This document shows positions 17,286 through 26,195 of a stretch of DNA of 64,000 bases, one piece after another (the stretch's first letter is position 1; the number at the start of each line of letters is the position of its first letter). Both the position numbers and the translations under genes were made by a program. The DNA is from Caulifigura coniformis (lineage in GTDB: Bacteria > Planctomycetota > Planctomycetia > Planctomycetales > Planctomycetaceae): the NCBI RefSeq assembly GCF_007745175.1, contig NZ_CP036271.1:2988314-3052313 (forward strand), read 5' to 3'. The notes beneath the pieces are model-generated. The model saw only the letters and a program-made list of their open reading frames with translations, had not been told where the DNA came from and did not search any database.

Positions 17286-18113
17286 ATGGGTTTGTTCGAC
17301 GGCAAAAAAGGTGTGGTGTTCGGCATCGCGAACGAGCGGTCGATCGCCTGGGCCATCACACAGCAGCTGTTCGCCCAGGGAGCCGAAATCGGCTTCACGC
17401 ACCTGCCCGATAAAGACCCGGAGCGGCCGAAGAACGCCAACAAGGTGAAAAAACTGGTCGAACCCCTCGGCGCGAAGTTCGTCGTCCCCTGCGACGTGCA
17501 GAAGGACGAGGACCTCGATGCCGTGTTCGCGAAGATCACCGAGCAGTTCGGCAAGATCGACTTCGTCCTGCACTCGATCGCCTTCGCCCCTCCGGCCGAC
17601 CTGACCCAGGAAGTCTACAAGTGCAGCCGGGCCGGCTTTTCGCTGTCGATGGACATCAGCGTCTACAGCCTCATCGCCATGTGCGGTCGGGCCAAAGCCA
17701 TCATGAACCCGGGCGGCAGTATCCTCACGCTCACCTACCTCGGCGGCGAGAAGGTCATCCCCGGCTACAACCTGATGGGCCTTTGCAAATCCGCCCTGGA
17801 GAGCAGCGTGGAATACATCGCCAGCGAAATGGGTGCCGACGGCGTCCGCGTCAACGCCCTGAGCGCCGGCCCCGTGCGGACGATCAGCGCCAGCGGCGTC
17901 GGCGACTTCAAGAAGATGCTGACGCTGTACGAAACGTTCTCCCCCCTCCGCCGCAACATCACCGAGGAAGAAGTCGGCAAGTCGGGGATGTTCCTCCTGA
18001 GCGATATGTCAGGCGGCATCACGGGCGAAACACTGCACGTCGACTGCGGCTACCACGTGATGGGCGGTCCTCCGCTCGATGCCTTCGGAAACAAGGCCGA
18101 AGCCTCGGAATAA
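17286..18113 (+). CDS. fabI: Enoyl-[acyl-carrier-protein] reductase (NADH), FabI
   Basis: 275 residues, short-chain dehydrogenase fold. The FabI-type nucleotide loop [11 protein letters not shown] is at 13-23. Catalytic Tyr161 and Lys168 lie in [14 protein letters not shown] (Y-x6-K), with the second tyrosine Tyr151 in TYLGGEKV. It reduces trans-2-enoyl-ACP in the last step of each fatty-acid elongation cycle, and is the target of triclosan in related enzymes. The ATG at 17286 with a GAGAG upstream gives normal length; the open frame upstream to 17160 contains the promoter. It is monocistronic, with its own terminator. Confidence 0.97.
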   Translation: MGLFDGKKGVVFGIANERSIAWAITQQLFAQGAEIGFTHLPDKDPERPKNANKVKKLVEPLGAKFVVPCDVQKDEDLDAVFAKITEQFGKIDFVLHSIAFAPPADLTQEVYKCSRAGFSLSMDISVYSLIAMCGRAKAIMNPGGSILTLTYLGGEKVIPGYNLMGLCKSALESSVEYIASEMGADGVRVNALSAGPVRTISASGVGDFKKMLTLYETFSPLRRNITEEEVGKSGMFLLSDMSGGITGETLHVDCGYHVMGGPPLDAFGNKAEASE

Positions 18114-18120
18114 AAGCGAC

Positions 18121-18152
18121 AAAAGACCCCGGCAAACGCCGGGGTCTTTTTC
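18121..18152 (+). terminator. Strong terminator after fabI
   Basis: A 13-bp perfect stem (AAAAGACCCCGGC / GCCGGGGTCTTTT) with an AAAC loop and a T tract. Confidence 0.93.
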
Positions 18153-18229
18153 GTTGCGGCGGTCCTGGCTCACTCGAGACACGCCTTGCGGCTGAAGAAC
18201 GACACTTCACAATCACGGGAGCAGGCTCG

Positions 18230-18763
18230 ATGAAGAACACCATCGCGGTTTACTCGTCGAAGCCCGCAGTCAAAGGCGCCGATTTCATCGAGAAGGCTCG
18301 CGAGGTCGGCGTCGAGCTGAGGTTCCTCGCGCTGGGCGGCTTCATCCCGCATGATCCGGAGCTGGGCAAACGACTACATGAAGTGCGGGGTGGGGCATCA
18401 CTTCTTGTCGGGGCGTTCGAAACCGATGCCTCAATTCTCGCCGAGTTCGACAAGCTCGTTGCTGATGGCGAGCGAGAGTCGGTTGTGACCCTGCTCAATG
18501 CGGGACAATTGCCCTGGTGCGAACTCTATGTCGGAAAGTTCGACTACGAAGCCACGGTGAAAAAGAAGCCAAAGGACAAGGCGGGGATCGACGAGTCGGT
18601 TTCGGCCCGTGATTTACCCGCTTTGAAAGCCGCCCGCACGCGATACATCGTTGACAACCAGTCTCGCAAGAAGAACGGCGGGTTGCTGGTGAATGCCGTC
18701 GCCAAACTTCTGGCGACGGAGAGCGAGGGCGTCATTGCAGACTATCTGCGCCCTTCAAGATAA
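18230..18763 (+). CDS. Cytoplasmic protein of unknown function
   Basis: 177 residues from the ATG at 18230, preceded by GGGAG about ten bases away. The frame is open far upstream as a shadow of fabI; the fabI terminator and the ribosome site fix this start. No signal peptide or membrane helix. The N-terminal half looks alpha/beta (NTIAVYSSKPAVKGADFIEK, VELRFLALGGFIPHDPELGK), the C-terminal half is helical and Lys-rich. No family recognised. Confidence 0.7.
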   Translation: MKNTIAVYSSKPAVKGADFIEKAREVGVELRFLALGGFIPHDPELGKRLHEVRGGASLLVGAFETDASILAEFDKLVADGERESVVTLLNAGQLPWCELYVGKFDYEATVKKKPKDKAGIDESVSARDLPALKAARTRYIVDNQSRKKNGGLLVNAVAKLLATESEGVIADYLRPSR

Positions 18764-18822
18764 AGCAGTCGTCCCCTGATGACGGAACTCGAAGTCTCCT
18801 TCCATTCGGAAGGGTGGCCGGC

Positions 18823-18872
18823 GGCTGGACTGAGCGGAGCGAAGGAAGCCCAGGTCGACCGTTGTCGAGTCG
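18823..18872 (+). repeat. Dispersed 50-bp intergenic repeat, copy A
   Basis: Ungapped 40/50 match to 21226-21275, starting GGCTGGACTGAG. In this copy AGGAAGC (18843-18849) can pair with GCTTCCT (18875-18881). Confidence 0.65.
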
Positions 18873-18949
18873 ACGCTTCCTGATCGACCGTCGATACCAG
18901 AAACTGAGACGTCGAGACGTCTTCCAATGTCAGCAGACCGGAGTGACCC

Positions 18950-19903
18950 GTGCGATGGATCATTGGCGCATTCTTGCTGGTTGCTCCCCCAGCCTTCGCA
19001 GCCGCTCCGCCCGCTGAAAAGACGCCCGCCCCCCAACCCACATTCGAAGAGCTCCGCCTCGCCCGCGATTCGCTCCTCGAAAGCATGGTCCGCGATTACG
19101 GCTACAGCCTGCAGAACGGCCAGGCCGTCAAACACATCCCCCAGCCCACGCCGGCCATCGCTCTCGACTTCTACCGGGCGGAGCAGGGGGGAGTCGCCTC
19201 CGGTCCCGACGCCTCCTTCTTCCGCTATCGCGACGGCAAGCTCGTCGGCTGGGGCAACACGTTCGCCGGCGGAAAACAGAAGGGCTACACGCTGGCCCAG
19301 TTGCTCGACAGCTTCTTCGGGCTCAAGGGACGCCTGGTCGAAGGCTCGCCGTCGCTCCTGCAGAAAAACCTCCCCGGCGACTGGATCATTCTCGACAGCG
19401 CCCTCCAACTGCCGGGCGACGCACCCGCTCAACTGGAGAAAATCCTCGCGAAGGATTTCGACTTCCACGTCAAACTCGAAATGCGCGAAGTCGAACGTCC
19501 TGCCATCGTCGTTCGCGGAACTTACAAGTACGCCCCGACGCGACTCGACGCCGAGAAGGAGAAGGCTGATCCCGATCAATGGGACGTCCTGCGGATCTAC
19601 GAGGACGAATCTCAACTGAACGAAGAACCCGGCGGCGCGGGCGGCGGAGACTTCGGCCTGTTCCTCAACTGGCTGGGTGAAGCGATTGACGCCATCGTCA
19701 TCGATGAACGCTCATCACAGACGGAAGGAGTCGCGATCTCCTGGAGACGCCACACCGAGAGCCAGGGCTCAACAGCCCGCGATCGCACCAGGACCAATGC
19801 GGCGTCCGTCTTGAAGAACATCGAATCCCAGACCGGCCTCACGTTCACACATGAATTGCGGCCAGTGAACGTGATGTTCGTCACGCCGGCAAAGAAAAAC
19901 TAG
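18950..19903 (+). CDS. Secreted protein with DUF3738-like C-terminus
   Basis: 317 residues starting at GTG 18950, with GGAGTG a few bases upstream. The signal peptide is RWIIGAFLLVAPPAFAAAP. The C-terminal ~120 residues hold a helix-strand module ending SVLKNIESQTGLTFTHELRP then VNVMFV. This resembles the end of the DUF3738/TIGR03435 family (an -xxLxxQxGLxxExxxxPVxVxVV- pattern). No enzymatic motif. Probably periplasmic; function unknown. Confidence 0.72.
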   Translation: MRWIIGAFLLVAPPAFAAAPPAEKTPAPQPTFEELRLARDSLLESMVRDYGYSLQNGQAVKHIPQPTPAIALDFYRAEQGGVASGPDASFFRYRDGKLVGWGNTFAGGKQKGYTLAQLLDSFFGLKGRLVEGSPSLLQKNLPGDWIILDSALQLPGDAPAQLEKILAKDFDFHVKLEMREVERPAIVVRGTYKYAPTRLDAEKEKADPDQWDVLRIYEDESQLNEEPGGAGGGDFGLFLNWLGEAIDAIVIDERSSQTEGVAISWRRHTESQGSTARDRTRTNAASVLKNIESQTGLTFTHELRPVNVMFVTPAKKN

Positions 19904-20010
19904 AGCCTCTGCGGGAACCTGTTGAGCGGCGGGGTTCATCCCCGCCGGTCCGCGTCCGCAACCGTACTGGTCAGTATTCCGAGAGGCGCTAAACCGGGTG
20001 CCGTCGCGTC

Positions 20011-21114
20011 CTACTTGACCGGCGGCAACACATCCTTGATCGGCGCCCCGGATCGCGCCTCCGCCCCGTGATAGTCCTCGCCCAATAGCGCGGCCAGCGT
20101 GGCCGCCACCTGGCTCTGCGTGACGCGATCGCAGTTCTTCCGTTCGCCGAGCGGCGGAGTATCCGGACCAAGGAACGCCATCCACATATCCTCGGCCCCT
20201 TCGATCTTCTTGCCGTGGTTCTTCCAGTCAGTCGGGCCTGAGCCGCGGCCGTGGTCGGTCGTGATGATCAGCGTCGTCTTATCGCGATACTGGTCGATCG
20301 ACTGCACAAGGTCCCACAGGCGCTGGATGTACGCGTCCACCGCATGGGCCGACGTCAGCAGGTTGTCGTAGCGACCGGCGTGGCCCCAGGCGTCGGTTTC
20401 GAGGAAGCCGATGAACATCACCCGCGGGCGATGCCTCAACAGATGCTCGCGGGCGGCCTGGTATAGGAACGAATCGATCACCTCGGCCGCGTTGGGACGG
20501 GTGGTGTCGGCGATCAGGTCGTTCAGCAGCTTCTGCCGCGGGTTCGGATCGGATTCCGGAACCGGCTCCCAGCCCCCCATCACGGGGAATCCGCAGCGTT
20601 CACGATTGATGATGAACGGCGTGACGTCCCAGGCGCTGTAGGCGGCGACCTTGCCATCGAAAGCCGGCCTGCGATGCAGCCATTCGAGAACGGTGAAATT
20701 CTCGTTGGGCTTCTTCGCGTTGCTGTCGATCCGCAGGTCGGCGAAACCGGTCAGAATCTCGTTGTAACCGGGGTAGGAGAACTTCATCGTGTTGGTGATC
20801 TGCGACGAACTACCTTGCGGCATGTTGCCGTAGAGTTGTCCTTCTTTGGCGATCTTGGTCCAGAAGAAGGGCAGGAGCGCCTCGCGACGTTCTTCCGGGG
20901 TCTCACGCCAGAACTGGCTTTCGATCGCCTTGACGTTGCTGACGCCGCCCGGCTCCTTGCTGATGAGTTCCTTCTCGGCGCCGGTGAAGACTTCCTGCCA
21001 GCGGAGCCCGTCGGTCGTGATCAGGATGACGTTCTTCGTCTTCAGGTCGGCGGCCGTTCCGCGACAGGCGCAGCACGCCAGAAACGCCAAAGTGAGAATG
21101 ACGCGAATCATCAC
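20011..21114 (-). CDS. Alkaline-phosphatase-superfamily hydrolase, secreted
   Basis: 367 residues with an N-terminal signal peptide (MIRVILTLAFLACCACRGTAA). The metal-site motifs of the superfamily are present: Asp in LITTDGLRW, a candidate nucleophile Ser in KFSYPGYNEILTG, ETDAWGHAGRYD, and TTDHGRGSG with a following NHG. This pattern fits type I phosphodiesterase / phosphopentomutase-like enzymes rather than formylglycine sulfatases, since no CxPSR motif occurs. The substrate is not evident. It is divergent from sthA. Confidence 0.85.
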   Translation of the reverse strand: MMIRVILTLAFLACCACRGTAADLKTKNVILITTDGLRWQEVFTGAEKELISKEPGGVSNVKAIESQFWRETPEERREALLPFFWTKIAKEGQLYGNMPQGSSSQITNTMKFSYPGYNEILTGFADLRIDSNAKKPNENFTVLEWLHRRPAFDGKVAAYSAWDVTPFIINRERCGFPVMGGWEPVPESDPNPRQKLLNDLIADTTRPNAAEVIDSFLYQAAREHLLRHRPRVMFIGFLETDAWGHAGRYDNLLTSAHAVDAYIQRLWDLVQSIDQYRDKTTLIITTDHGRGSGPTDWKNHGKKIEGAEDMWMAFLGPDTPPLGERKNCDRVTQSQVAATLAALLGEDYHGAEARSGAPIKDVLPPVK

Positions 21115-21498
21115 AGATCGCCCCTCCGTTGCGAATTACGACTTCTGCTCAGCCCCAATATCCCCCGACACTCAGTTGTACAGCCGGGCGCGCGTCGACC
21201 ACAGTCTCGCGGCGGGGTAGTCGGAGGCTGGACTGAGTGCAGCGAGGGAAGCGCCGGGGCGACCTTTGCCGAGCCTCCCATCGCTGATTGACGCTCAGTA
21301 ACAGGTCATGGCGCCGATATCCTGCCAGGACGATCCCCTTCGTTCACCTCTCCCAGCCCGCGACCGGGGTTTCGCCGAAAACGGCTCCAACCCCGGCCAC
21401 ACGCCGATCAGGGTCGCCCCTCCACAACGATTCCTGCTAAACATCAAGCCGCGCCGGGAAGAGTCGCTTTGATCTGCATCGCCTGAGGGAGCATTCGC
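21115..21498. other. Divergent intergenic region
   Basis: 384 bp between the phosphodiesterase-like gene and sthA. It contains copy B of the 50-bp dispersed repeat. No RNA gene or clear promoter recognised. Confidence 0.5.
21226..21275 (+). repeat. Dispersed 50-bp intergenic repeat, copy B
   Basis: Partner of 18823-18872, same orientation, ten mismatches and no gaps. The hairpin of copy A is not conserved here. Confidence 0.65.
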
Positions 21499-22893
21499 GT
21501 GCCTGACTTTGAATTCGATCTCGTCGTCATTGGCACCGGTCCCGGAGGCGAAGGTGCCGCGATGCAGGCCGCTAAGCACGGCATGAAGGTCGGCGTCGTC
21601 GAACGCATGAAGATGATTGGGGGAGCCTGCACGCATGTGGGCACGATTCCCTCCAAGGCATTGAGATATGCCATCTTCCGCATGATGGAAGTGAACCGCA
21701 GCCAGCAGTTCCTGGATCGCGGGCTGTTCGTCGACACGCCCTTCCCGGACCTGTTGAAAGCAGCCAAGGGCGTCGTGCAGAAGCAGGTGCTCCTGCGAGC
21801 AGGCTTCTATGAGCGCAACGATGTCCCCGTCATCCACGGATCGGCCCATTTCGTCGATTCCAACCACGTCGAAGTGACTGATGCGGACGGGTCGAGGAAG
21901 ATGGTTCGCGCCAAGTACTTCGTCATCGCGACCGGGGCACGGCCCTATCGTCCAGCGAGCATCGATTTCTCGAATCCCTGTGTGTTCGACAGCGACACCA
22001 TTCTCGGCCTGAATCGCGACGTGAAGTCGTTGATTGTCTACGGAGCGGGCGTGATCGGATGCGAGTACGCCTCGATGTTCCGCAACCTCAATGCCAAGGT
22101 CACACTCATCAATGCCCGCGACAAGCTGCTGGAATACCTCGATGACGAGATCATCGACGCCCTGTCGTATCACTTCCGTGAGCACGGCATGCTCATCAAG
22201 CACAAGGAAGAGTTCGAGAAGGTGGAGTGCACGCACGATGGGGTGATCGTGCATCTCAAATCCGGCAAAAAACTGAAGGCTGATGCGCTGCTGTGGGCAG
22301 CCGGCCGGACAGGCAACTCCGACGGAATGGGGCTCGACAAAGTCGGGGTAGAGCCCGATTCCCGCGGCAATATCCCGGTCAACGAGAATCTTCAGACGGC
22401 GGCCCCGCATATCTACGCCGTCGGTGACGTCATCGGGCCCCCCGCGCTCGCCAGCGCTGCCTACATGCAGGGGCGGTTTGCCTCGAGCCACATGCTCGGC
22501 AATAAAGATGTCGCGCCCGTGAAAAACGTCCCGACGGGCATCTACACCAGTCCTGAAATCAGCTCCCTGGGGAAGACGGAAAAAGAACTGACGGCCGAGA
22601 AGGTCCCTTATGAGGTTGGCCATTCACTGTTTCGCAGCCTGGCCCGGGCGCAGATCACCGGCCAGGCGGTCGGCATGCTGAAGCTCCTGTTTCATCGTGA
22701 AACGCTGGAATTGCTGGGAATTCACTGCTTCGGCCAACAGGCCAGCGAAATTATCCATATCGGCCAGGCAATCATGCTCCAGCCCCCGCCGCATAACACC
22801 ATCAACTATTTCGTGAACACGACCTTCAACTATCCCACGATGGCCGAGGCCTACCGCGTCGCCGCCTTGAACGGCCTGAACAGGCTCTTTTAG
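21499..22893 (+). CDS. sthA: Soluble pyridine nucleotide transhydrogenase (Si-specific)
   Basis: 464-residue FAD flavoprotein of the disulfide reductase family. It moves hydride between NADPH and NAD+. The FAD motif is [19 protein letters not shown]. The segment [16 protein letters not shown] (41-56) is diagnostic for SthA: only the first cysteine of the usual C-x4-C redox pair is present (Cys44), with Thr49 at the second position. The second Rossmann motif is [16 protein letters not shown], and the dimerisation domain follows from ~345. Start is GTG 21499 with GGGAG upstream. Repeat copy 2 begins 7 bp after the stop. Confidence 0.96.
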   Translation: MPDFEFDLVVIGTGPGGEGAAMQAAKHGMKVGVVERMKMIGGACTHVGTIPSKALRYAIFRMMEVNRSQQFLDRGLFVDTPFPDLLKAAKGVVQKQVLLRAGFYERNDVPVIHGSAHFVDSNHVEVTDADGSRKMVRAKYFVIATGARPYRPASIDFSNPCVFDSDTILGLNRDVKSLIVYGAGVIGCEYASMFRNLNAKVTLINARDKLLEYLDDEIIDALSYHFREHGMLIKHKEEFEKVECTHDGVIVHLKSGKKLKADALLWAAGRTGNSDGMGLDKVGVEPDSRGNIPVNENLQTAAPHIYAVGDVIGPPALASAAYMQGRFASSHMLGNKDVAPVKNVPTGIYTSPEISSLGKTEKELTAEKVPYEVGHSLFRSLARAQITGQAVGMLKLLFHRETLELLGIHCFGQQASEIIHIGQAIMLQPPPHNTINYFVNTTFNYPTMAEAYRVAALNGLNRLF

Positions 22894-22900
22894 GGCGCGT

Positions 22901-23258
22901 GGACATTCGCTGTCGCGGAGGCCGGCCTCCCGGGGGAGACCTGTGACGACCTGTGACAGCGAAGAAACGTCTGAAACATTGGAGTTCTGGACCTGTGACA
23001 TGTGTGACGAGTTTTGGAGTGCTTTTTTTCACCCCCTCTCGCGGGGCTGATCCCCCTCTGTGTGCGTTGCCAAAGAACGAACTCTCTACCCTGACGGGAG
23101 GGGTTGCGCATCGAGAAGAGTCTTCGCCTGCCTGAAGGGGCTTTGTGCCGGAACCTTCAGTTAGAAAGGTGGTTGCGTCGCATGCCTCAGCGAAACTCTG
23201 ACATCGAGCCGGGACGTTTTCGCCAGCGCGGAGGGCAGGTTGAATGTCCGGGCGGCCT
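22901..23258 (+). repeat. ~360-bp inverted repeat, copy 2
   Basis: Inverse of 16230-16600. It starts 7 bp after the sthA stop and points toward the ribosomal protein cluster. Two TCACAGGTCG units here versus three in copy 1, and seven rather than six T's in the central run. The CTGAAGG / CCTTCAG stem lies at 23132-23160. The octamer GGACATTC at 22901 and GAATGTCC at 23242-23249 form short terminal inverted repeats. Confidence 0.9.
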
Positions 23259-23518
23259 GGTTGTGGGCGCGCTCAGGAAGTCCTCGCCAAGTCTCTCTGG
23301 ACCAGGAATTCCCGGATCTTCGGTCCGTCCGGCCGCTCCCTCAGAAAAACTTCCCCAGGCCGACGAGGCACTCGTGGTTTCGCCGTTCTTGACAAAAGGC
23401 GAGCGTTTTGCGGCATGATGCGGAAGTGCACGCGGCGCGGAGGGGCCGCTCGGGGAAAGAAAATGGGAGGTTCGGGGAGCAAATGTGCCGGCCGTTAGAA
23501 TTTCCAGAAGCTGATTCG

Positions 23519-23547
23519 TTGACACATTGCACGACCGACGATAACCT
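23519..23547 (+). promoter_or_regulatory. Candidate promoter of the ribosomal protein cluster
   Basis: TTGACA (23519-23524), a 17-bp spacer and TAACCT (23542-23547), about 67 bases before rpsJ. A second TTGACA (23389-23394) with CATGAT at 23414 has a less suitable 19-bp spacer. Confidence 0.5.
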
Positions 23548-23556
23548 CCCCGATTC

Positions 23557-23583
23557 CCCGCAAAACCGTGCGCGGGATTTTTC
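23557..23583 (+). terminator. Attenuator-like hairpin in the rpsJ leader
   Basis: CCCGC pairs with GCGGG across a 10-base loop and is followed by ATTTTTC, 31 bases before the rpsJ start. The stem is short; it would act as an attenuator rather than a full stop. Confidence 0.35.
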
Positions 23584-23613
23584 GTAGTAAGTCGTTTGAC
23601 CAAGGGGACTTGA

Positions 23614-23931
23614 GTGGCCGGCAACGAACGCATTCGCATCCGAATGGAGGCGTATGACCATTCCGTGCTCGACCAGTCGGCGACGGATATTGTCGACACG
23701 GCGAAGCGGACTGGGGCGATCGTCCATGGGCCGATTCCCCTTCCGACGCGGATCGAGCGCTACACAGTGCTGCGGAGCCCGCACATCGACAGGAAGTCTC
23801 GCGAGCAGTTCGAGATTCGGACTCACAAGCGGGTGATCGATATTGTTCAGCCGACCGGCAAGACGATCGACGCTTTGAACAAGCTGTCGCTCCCGGCTGG
23901 TGTGGATATCAAGATTAAGGCGACCACATAG
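23614..23931 (+). CDS. rpsJ: Ribosomal protein uS10
   Basis: 105 residues; 30S head protein that in many bacteria also joins NusB in transcription antitermination. Family landmarks are [20 protein letters not shown] near the N-terminus, the loop stretch [20 protein letters not shown] and the end [18 protein letters not shown]. Starts at GTG 23614 with AAGGGG upstream. First gene of the S10-spc cluster. Confidence 0.98.
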   Translation: MAGNERIRIRMEAYDHSVLDQSATDIVDTAKRTGAIVHGPIPLPTRIERYTVLRSPHIDRKSREQFEIRTHKRVIDIVQPTGKTIDALNKLSLPAGVDIKIKATT

Positions 23932-24339
23932 TCGGTCGCTGCAGGGTGTGGTTGTTGGTATATTGAGAGTTTGAGTGCTTTTGGGCACGGTTCCCTTCGG
24001 GGCTTCTGGCCCCGGAGGCTCGATGCTCTGGGCGCCGGCACCGCTGGCTCTCTGGCTGTTGGACGAGGCCGGAGTGGTTCGGGGTGGGCGGCGAAATGGC
24101 CATCCTCACCGGGGCCTGCGTGGTCCTGGCTGTCGGGTCGCTCGGATGTTGGGCGTCTCGCGGCGGTGAGTGGTGTGAGCACCTGTCATGGTGCGTTGCG
24201 GTGCTCGCGGGTGGAGTCATCTCCCGCGGACGGCTTGGCCGGGTCTGCAATTGTGTGTTTGTTGTGTGTTTGTTGAGACAGAAGTGTCGTGGCCCTGGTT
24301 CGCTGGTGAGCCCGCTGCGATACGGAGGTAGGGGAACCA
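23932..24339 (+). other. 408-bp spacer between rpsJ and rplC
   Basis: Unusually long for this cluster. It holds a hairpin at 23994-24018 and an extended -10 candidate (TGGTATATT, 23956-23964). The distal part is G/T-rich (TTGTGTGTTTGTTGTGTGTT around 24250). Frames through it lack ribosomal-protein character. It may be an RNA leader controlling rplC and downstream genes. Confidence 0.6.
23994..24018 (+). promoter_or_regulatory. Hairpin in the rpsJ-rplC spacer
   Basis: CCTTCGGGGC pairs with GCCCCGGAGG (10 pairs, one G-U) around a TTCTG loop. No T tract follows, so it looks more like a regulatory or processing structure than a terminator. Confidence 0.45.
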
Positions 24340-25065
24340 ATGTCCGTCGGATTGCTTGGACGTAAGATCGGCATGACTACCGTGATCACGGAGGACGGCA
24401 CCGCCGTTCCGGTCACGGTGCTCGAGGTCGGTCCGTGCACGGTCCTGCAGATTCGCACGAAGGAGCGGGATGGCTATGAGGCCGTCCAGCTTGGCTTCGA
24501 CGACAAGCTGAGTGACAAGGATCGCGAGCGGGCGCCGGAACAGCGGCTGCGGTCGCGGGCCAGTCGTGCAGAGCGCGGCCACGTGGTCGCCCTCGGCAGC
24601 AAGCGTCAGAAGGCCCGCAAGGATGCCGGCGTCGAGCCGGTTGCCAAGGCGGGTTGTGAACCGCAGCGGTTCATTCGCGAGTTCCGGACGGACGGAGAAG
24701 AGCACGGCCTGGAAGTCGGCAAGGTTCTGTCGGCCGATGCCCTCGAAGGCGTGAAGTACGTCGACGTCATCGGGATCTCGAAAGGTCGCGGAACGTCGGG
24801 TGTGATGCGTCGCCATAACTTCGGCGGTCAGCGGGCCACCCACGGTGTGAAGAAGGTTCACCGCCACGGTGGTTCGATCGGTCAGCACACCGATCCCAGC
24901 CGCGTGTGGAAGGGGAAGCGGATGGCCGGTCAGTACGGCAACACCCGCTCCACCATGCGGAACCTGCTCGTGCACCAGATTGACAAGGATTCGCACATGC
25001 TGCTGGTTCGCGGGGCTGTCCCCGGAGCCCGCAATGGTTATGTGATGATTCGCAAGGCGGATTGA
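24340..25065 (+). CDS. rplC: Ribosomal protein uL3
   Basis: 241 residues, a little longer than the E. coli protein; binds 23S rRNA near its 3' end and reaches the peptidyl-transferase centre. Landmarks are the N-terminal LLGRKIGMTTVITEDGTAVP and the central loop GTSGVMRRHNFGGQRATHG, followed by HRHGGSIGQ and PGARNGYVMIRK at the end. An insertion of charged residues (about 55-85) accounts for the extra length. AGGGGAA precedes the ATG. Confidence 0.98.
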   Translation: MSVGLLGRKIGMTTVITEDGTAVPVTVLEVGPCTVLQIRTKERDGYEAVQLGFDDKLSDKDRERAPEQRLRSRASRAERGHVVALGSKRQKARKDAGVEPVAKAGCEPQRFIREFRTDGEEHGLEVGKVLSADALEGVKYVDVIGISKGRGTSGVMRRHNFGGQRATHGVKKVHRHGGSIGQHTDPSRVWKGKRMAGQYGNTRSTMRNLLVHQIDKDSHMLLVRGAVPGARNGYVMIRKAD

Positions 25066-25129
25066 CGTCGGAGCTGAGGCTTCGGCCTGCATTCGCTTTC
25101 GTCGTGAACCTCACAAAGTTTGAATACCC

Positions 25130-25777
25130 ATGATTTCCGTACCCATCGTTGATGTGACTGGCAAGCAGGTCGGGACTTACAGTCTCGACCCCGCTGATTT
25201 CGCCAAGGCCATCAATAAGCAGTTGCTGCACGACGTCGTGGTCATGTACCAGGCGAACAAGCGCATCGGCAGCCACAAGACGAAGACCCGCGGCGAAGTC
25301 GCCGGCAGCACCAAGAAGCTGTTCCGGCAGAAGGGGACCGGCAACGCCCGCGTCGGCACCAAGCGGTCGCCGATCCGTCGTGGCGGCGGACACGCGTTCG
25401 CGAAGGTTCCCCGTGACTACGGTTATCGGCTGCCGAAGAAGGCGATTCGCGCAGCAACCCGGATGGCCGTGTTGAGCAAGTTCCAGGACGGACAGGCCGT
25501 CATCCTGGATCAGCTGGCTGTCACTGAAATCAAGACGAAGGCGGTCGCACAGGTGCTGAAGGCTCTCGGCCTGAAGGAAGACAGCACGCTCCTGGCGATC
25601 AAGGACTACGACAACACGCTGTACCGCTCGGCCCGCAACATCGGCAATCTCATGATTTCGCCGGCTCGCGAGCTGAATGCCCTCGACGTGCTGCGTCAGC
25701 GGCGGTTCCTGGTGACGAAGGACGCCCTGGATGTCCTGAAGTCGGCCGGAAAAGAGAAGGCCGCCCAGGCCGGTTGA
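25130..25777 (+). CDS. rplD: Ribosomal protein uL4
   Basis: 215 residues; lines the exit tunnel with an extended loop. The loop is visible as SHKTKTRGEVAGSTKKLFRQ followed by KGTGNARVGTKRSPIRRGGG and HAFAKVPRDYGYRLPKK. In enterobacteria L4 represses its own operon by binding the S10 leader; whether that holds here is unknown. It follows rplC by 64 bp. Confidence 0.98.
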   Translation: MISVPIVDVTGKQVGTYSLDPADFAKAINKQLLHDVVVMYQANKRIGSHKTKTRGEVAGSTKKLFRQKGTGNARVGTKRSPIRRGGGHAFAKVPRDYGYRLPKKAIRAATRMAVLSKFQDGQAVILDQLAVTEIKTKAVAQVLKALGLKEDSTLLAIKDYDNTLYRSARNIGNLMISPARELNALDVLRQRRFLVTKDALDVLKSAGKEKAAQAG

Positions 25778-25842
25778 TGTCGGGCAGGTAATCGCCTGCC
25801 GATCGGAAACAGAGTTCAAGCGGATTGCGGAGTGGATGAGTC

Positions 25843-26133
25843 ATGGCTCTTGAATTGGCGCCACATCAGATCATCGTGCGGCCTCTCGTGACGGAGAAGG
25901 GGACGCATCAGTCGGAGCGTCACAATGCCTACTCGTTTGAGGTTCATCCTCAGGCGACGAAGCTGACGATCCGCGCCGCCGTCGAGGAACTGTGGAACGT
26001 CCGCGTTCTCGATGTCCGCACGCAGAATCGCAAAGGCAAGCTGCGTCGCCACAAGATGAGCAAGGGCGTGCAGTCGGACTGGAAGAAGGCGGTCGTCAAG
26101 CTGCATCCCGACGACAAGATGGCGTTCTTCTAA
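25843..26133 (+). CDS. rplW: Ribosomal protein uL23
   Basis: 96 residues; sits at the tunnel exit and docks trigger factor and SRP. Typical start (HQIIVRPLVTEKGTHQSERH), then YSFEVHPQATKLTIRAAVEE and the NRKGKLRRHK loop. Follows rplD by 65 bp. Confidence 0.97.
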   Translation: MALELAPHQIIVRPLVTEKGTHQSERHNAYSFEVHPQATKLTIRAAVEELWNVRVLDVRTQNRKGKLRRHKMSKGVQSDWKKAVVKLHPDDKMAFF

Positions 26134-26195
26134 GTCGACGGTCGATTGCCGCCGAGACCAACTGAGAGACGTGAAAGTTCAGGACAGAAACGATC

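Noticed and set aside
21295-22623. 442-codon leftward frame across sthA
   Set aside because: Shadow of a well-identified flavoprotein gene.
16230-23258. Reading the repeat pair as insertion-sequence ends of a composite transposon
   Set aside because: Neither copy encodes a transposase, the enclosed genes are housekeeping, and no target duplication is evident.
23971-24276. 101-codon frame in the rpsJ-rplC spacer
   Set aside because: Gly/Ser/Trp-rich, no ribosome site, no similarity to ribosomal proteins.
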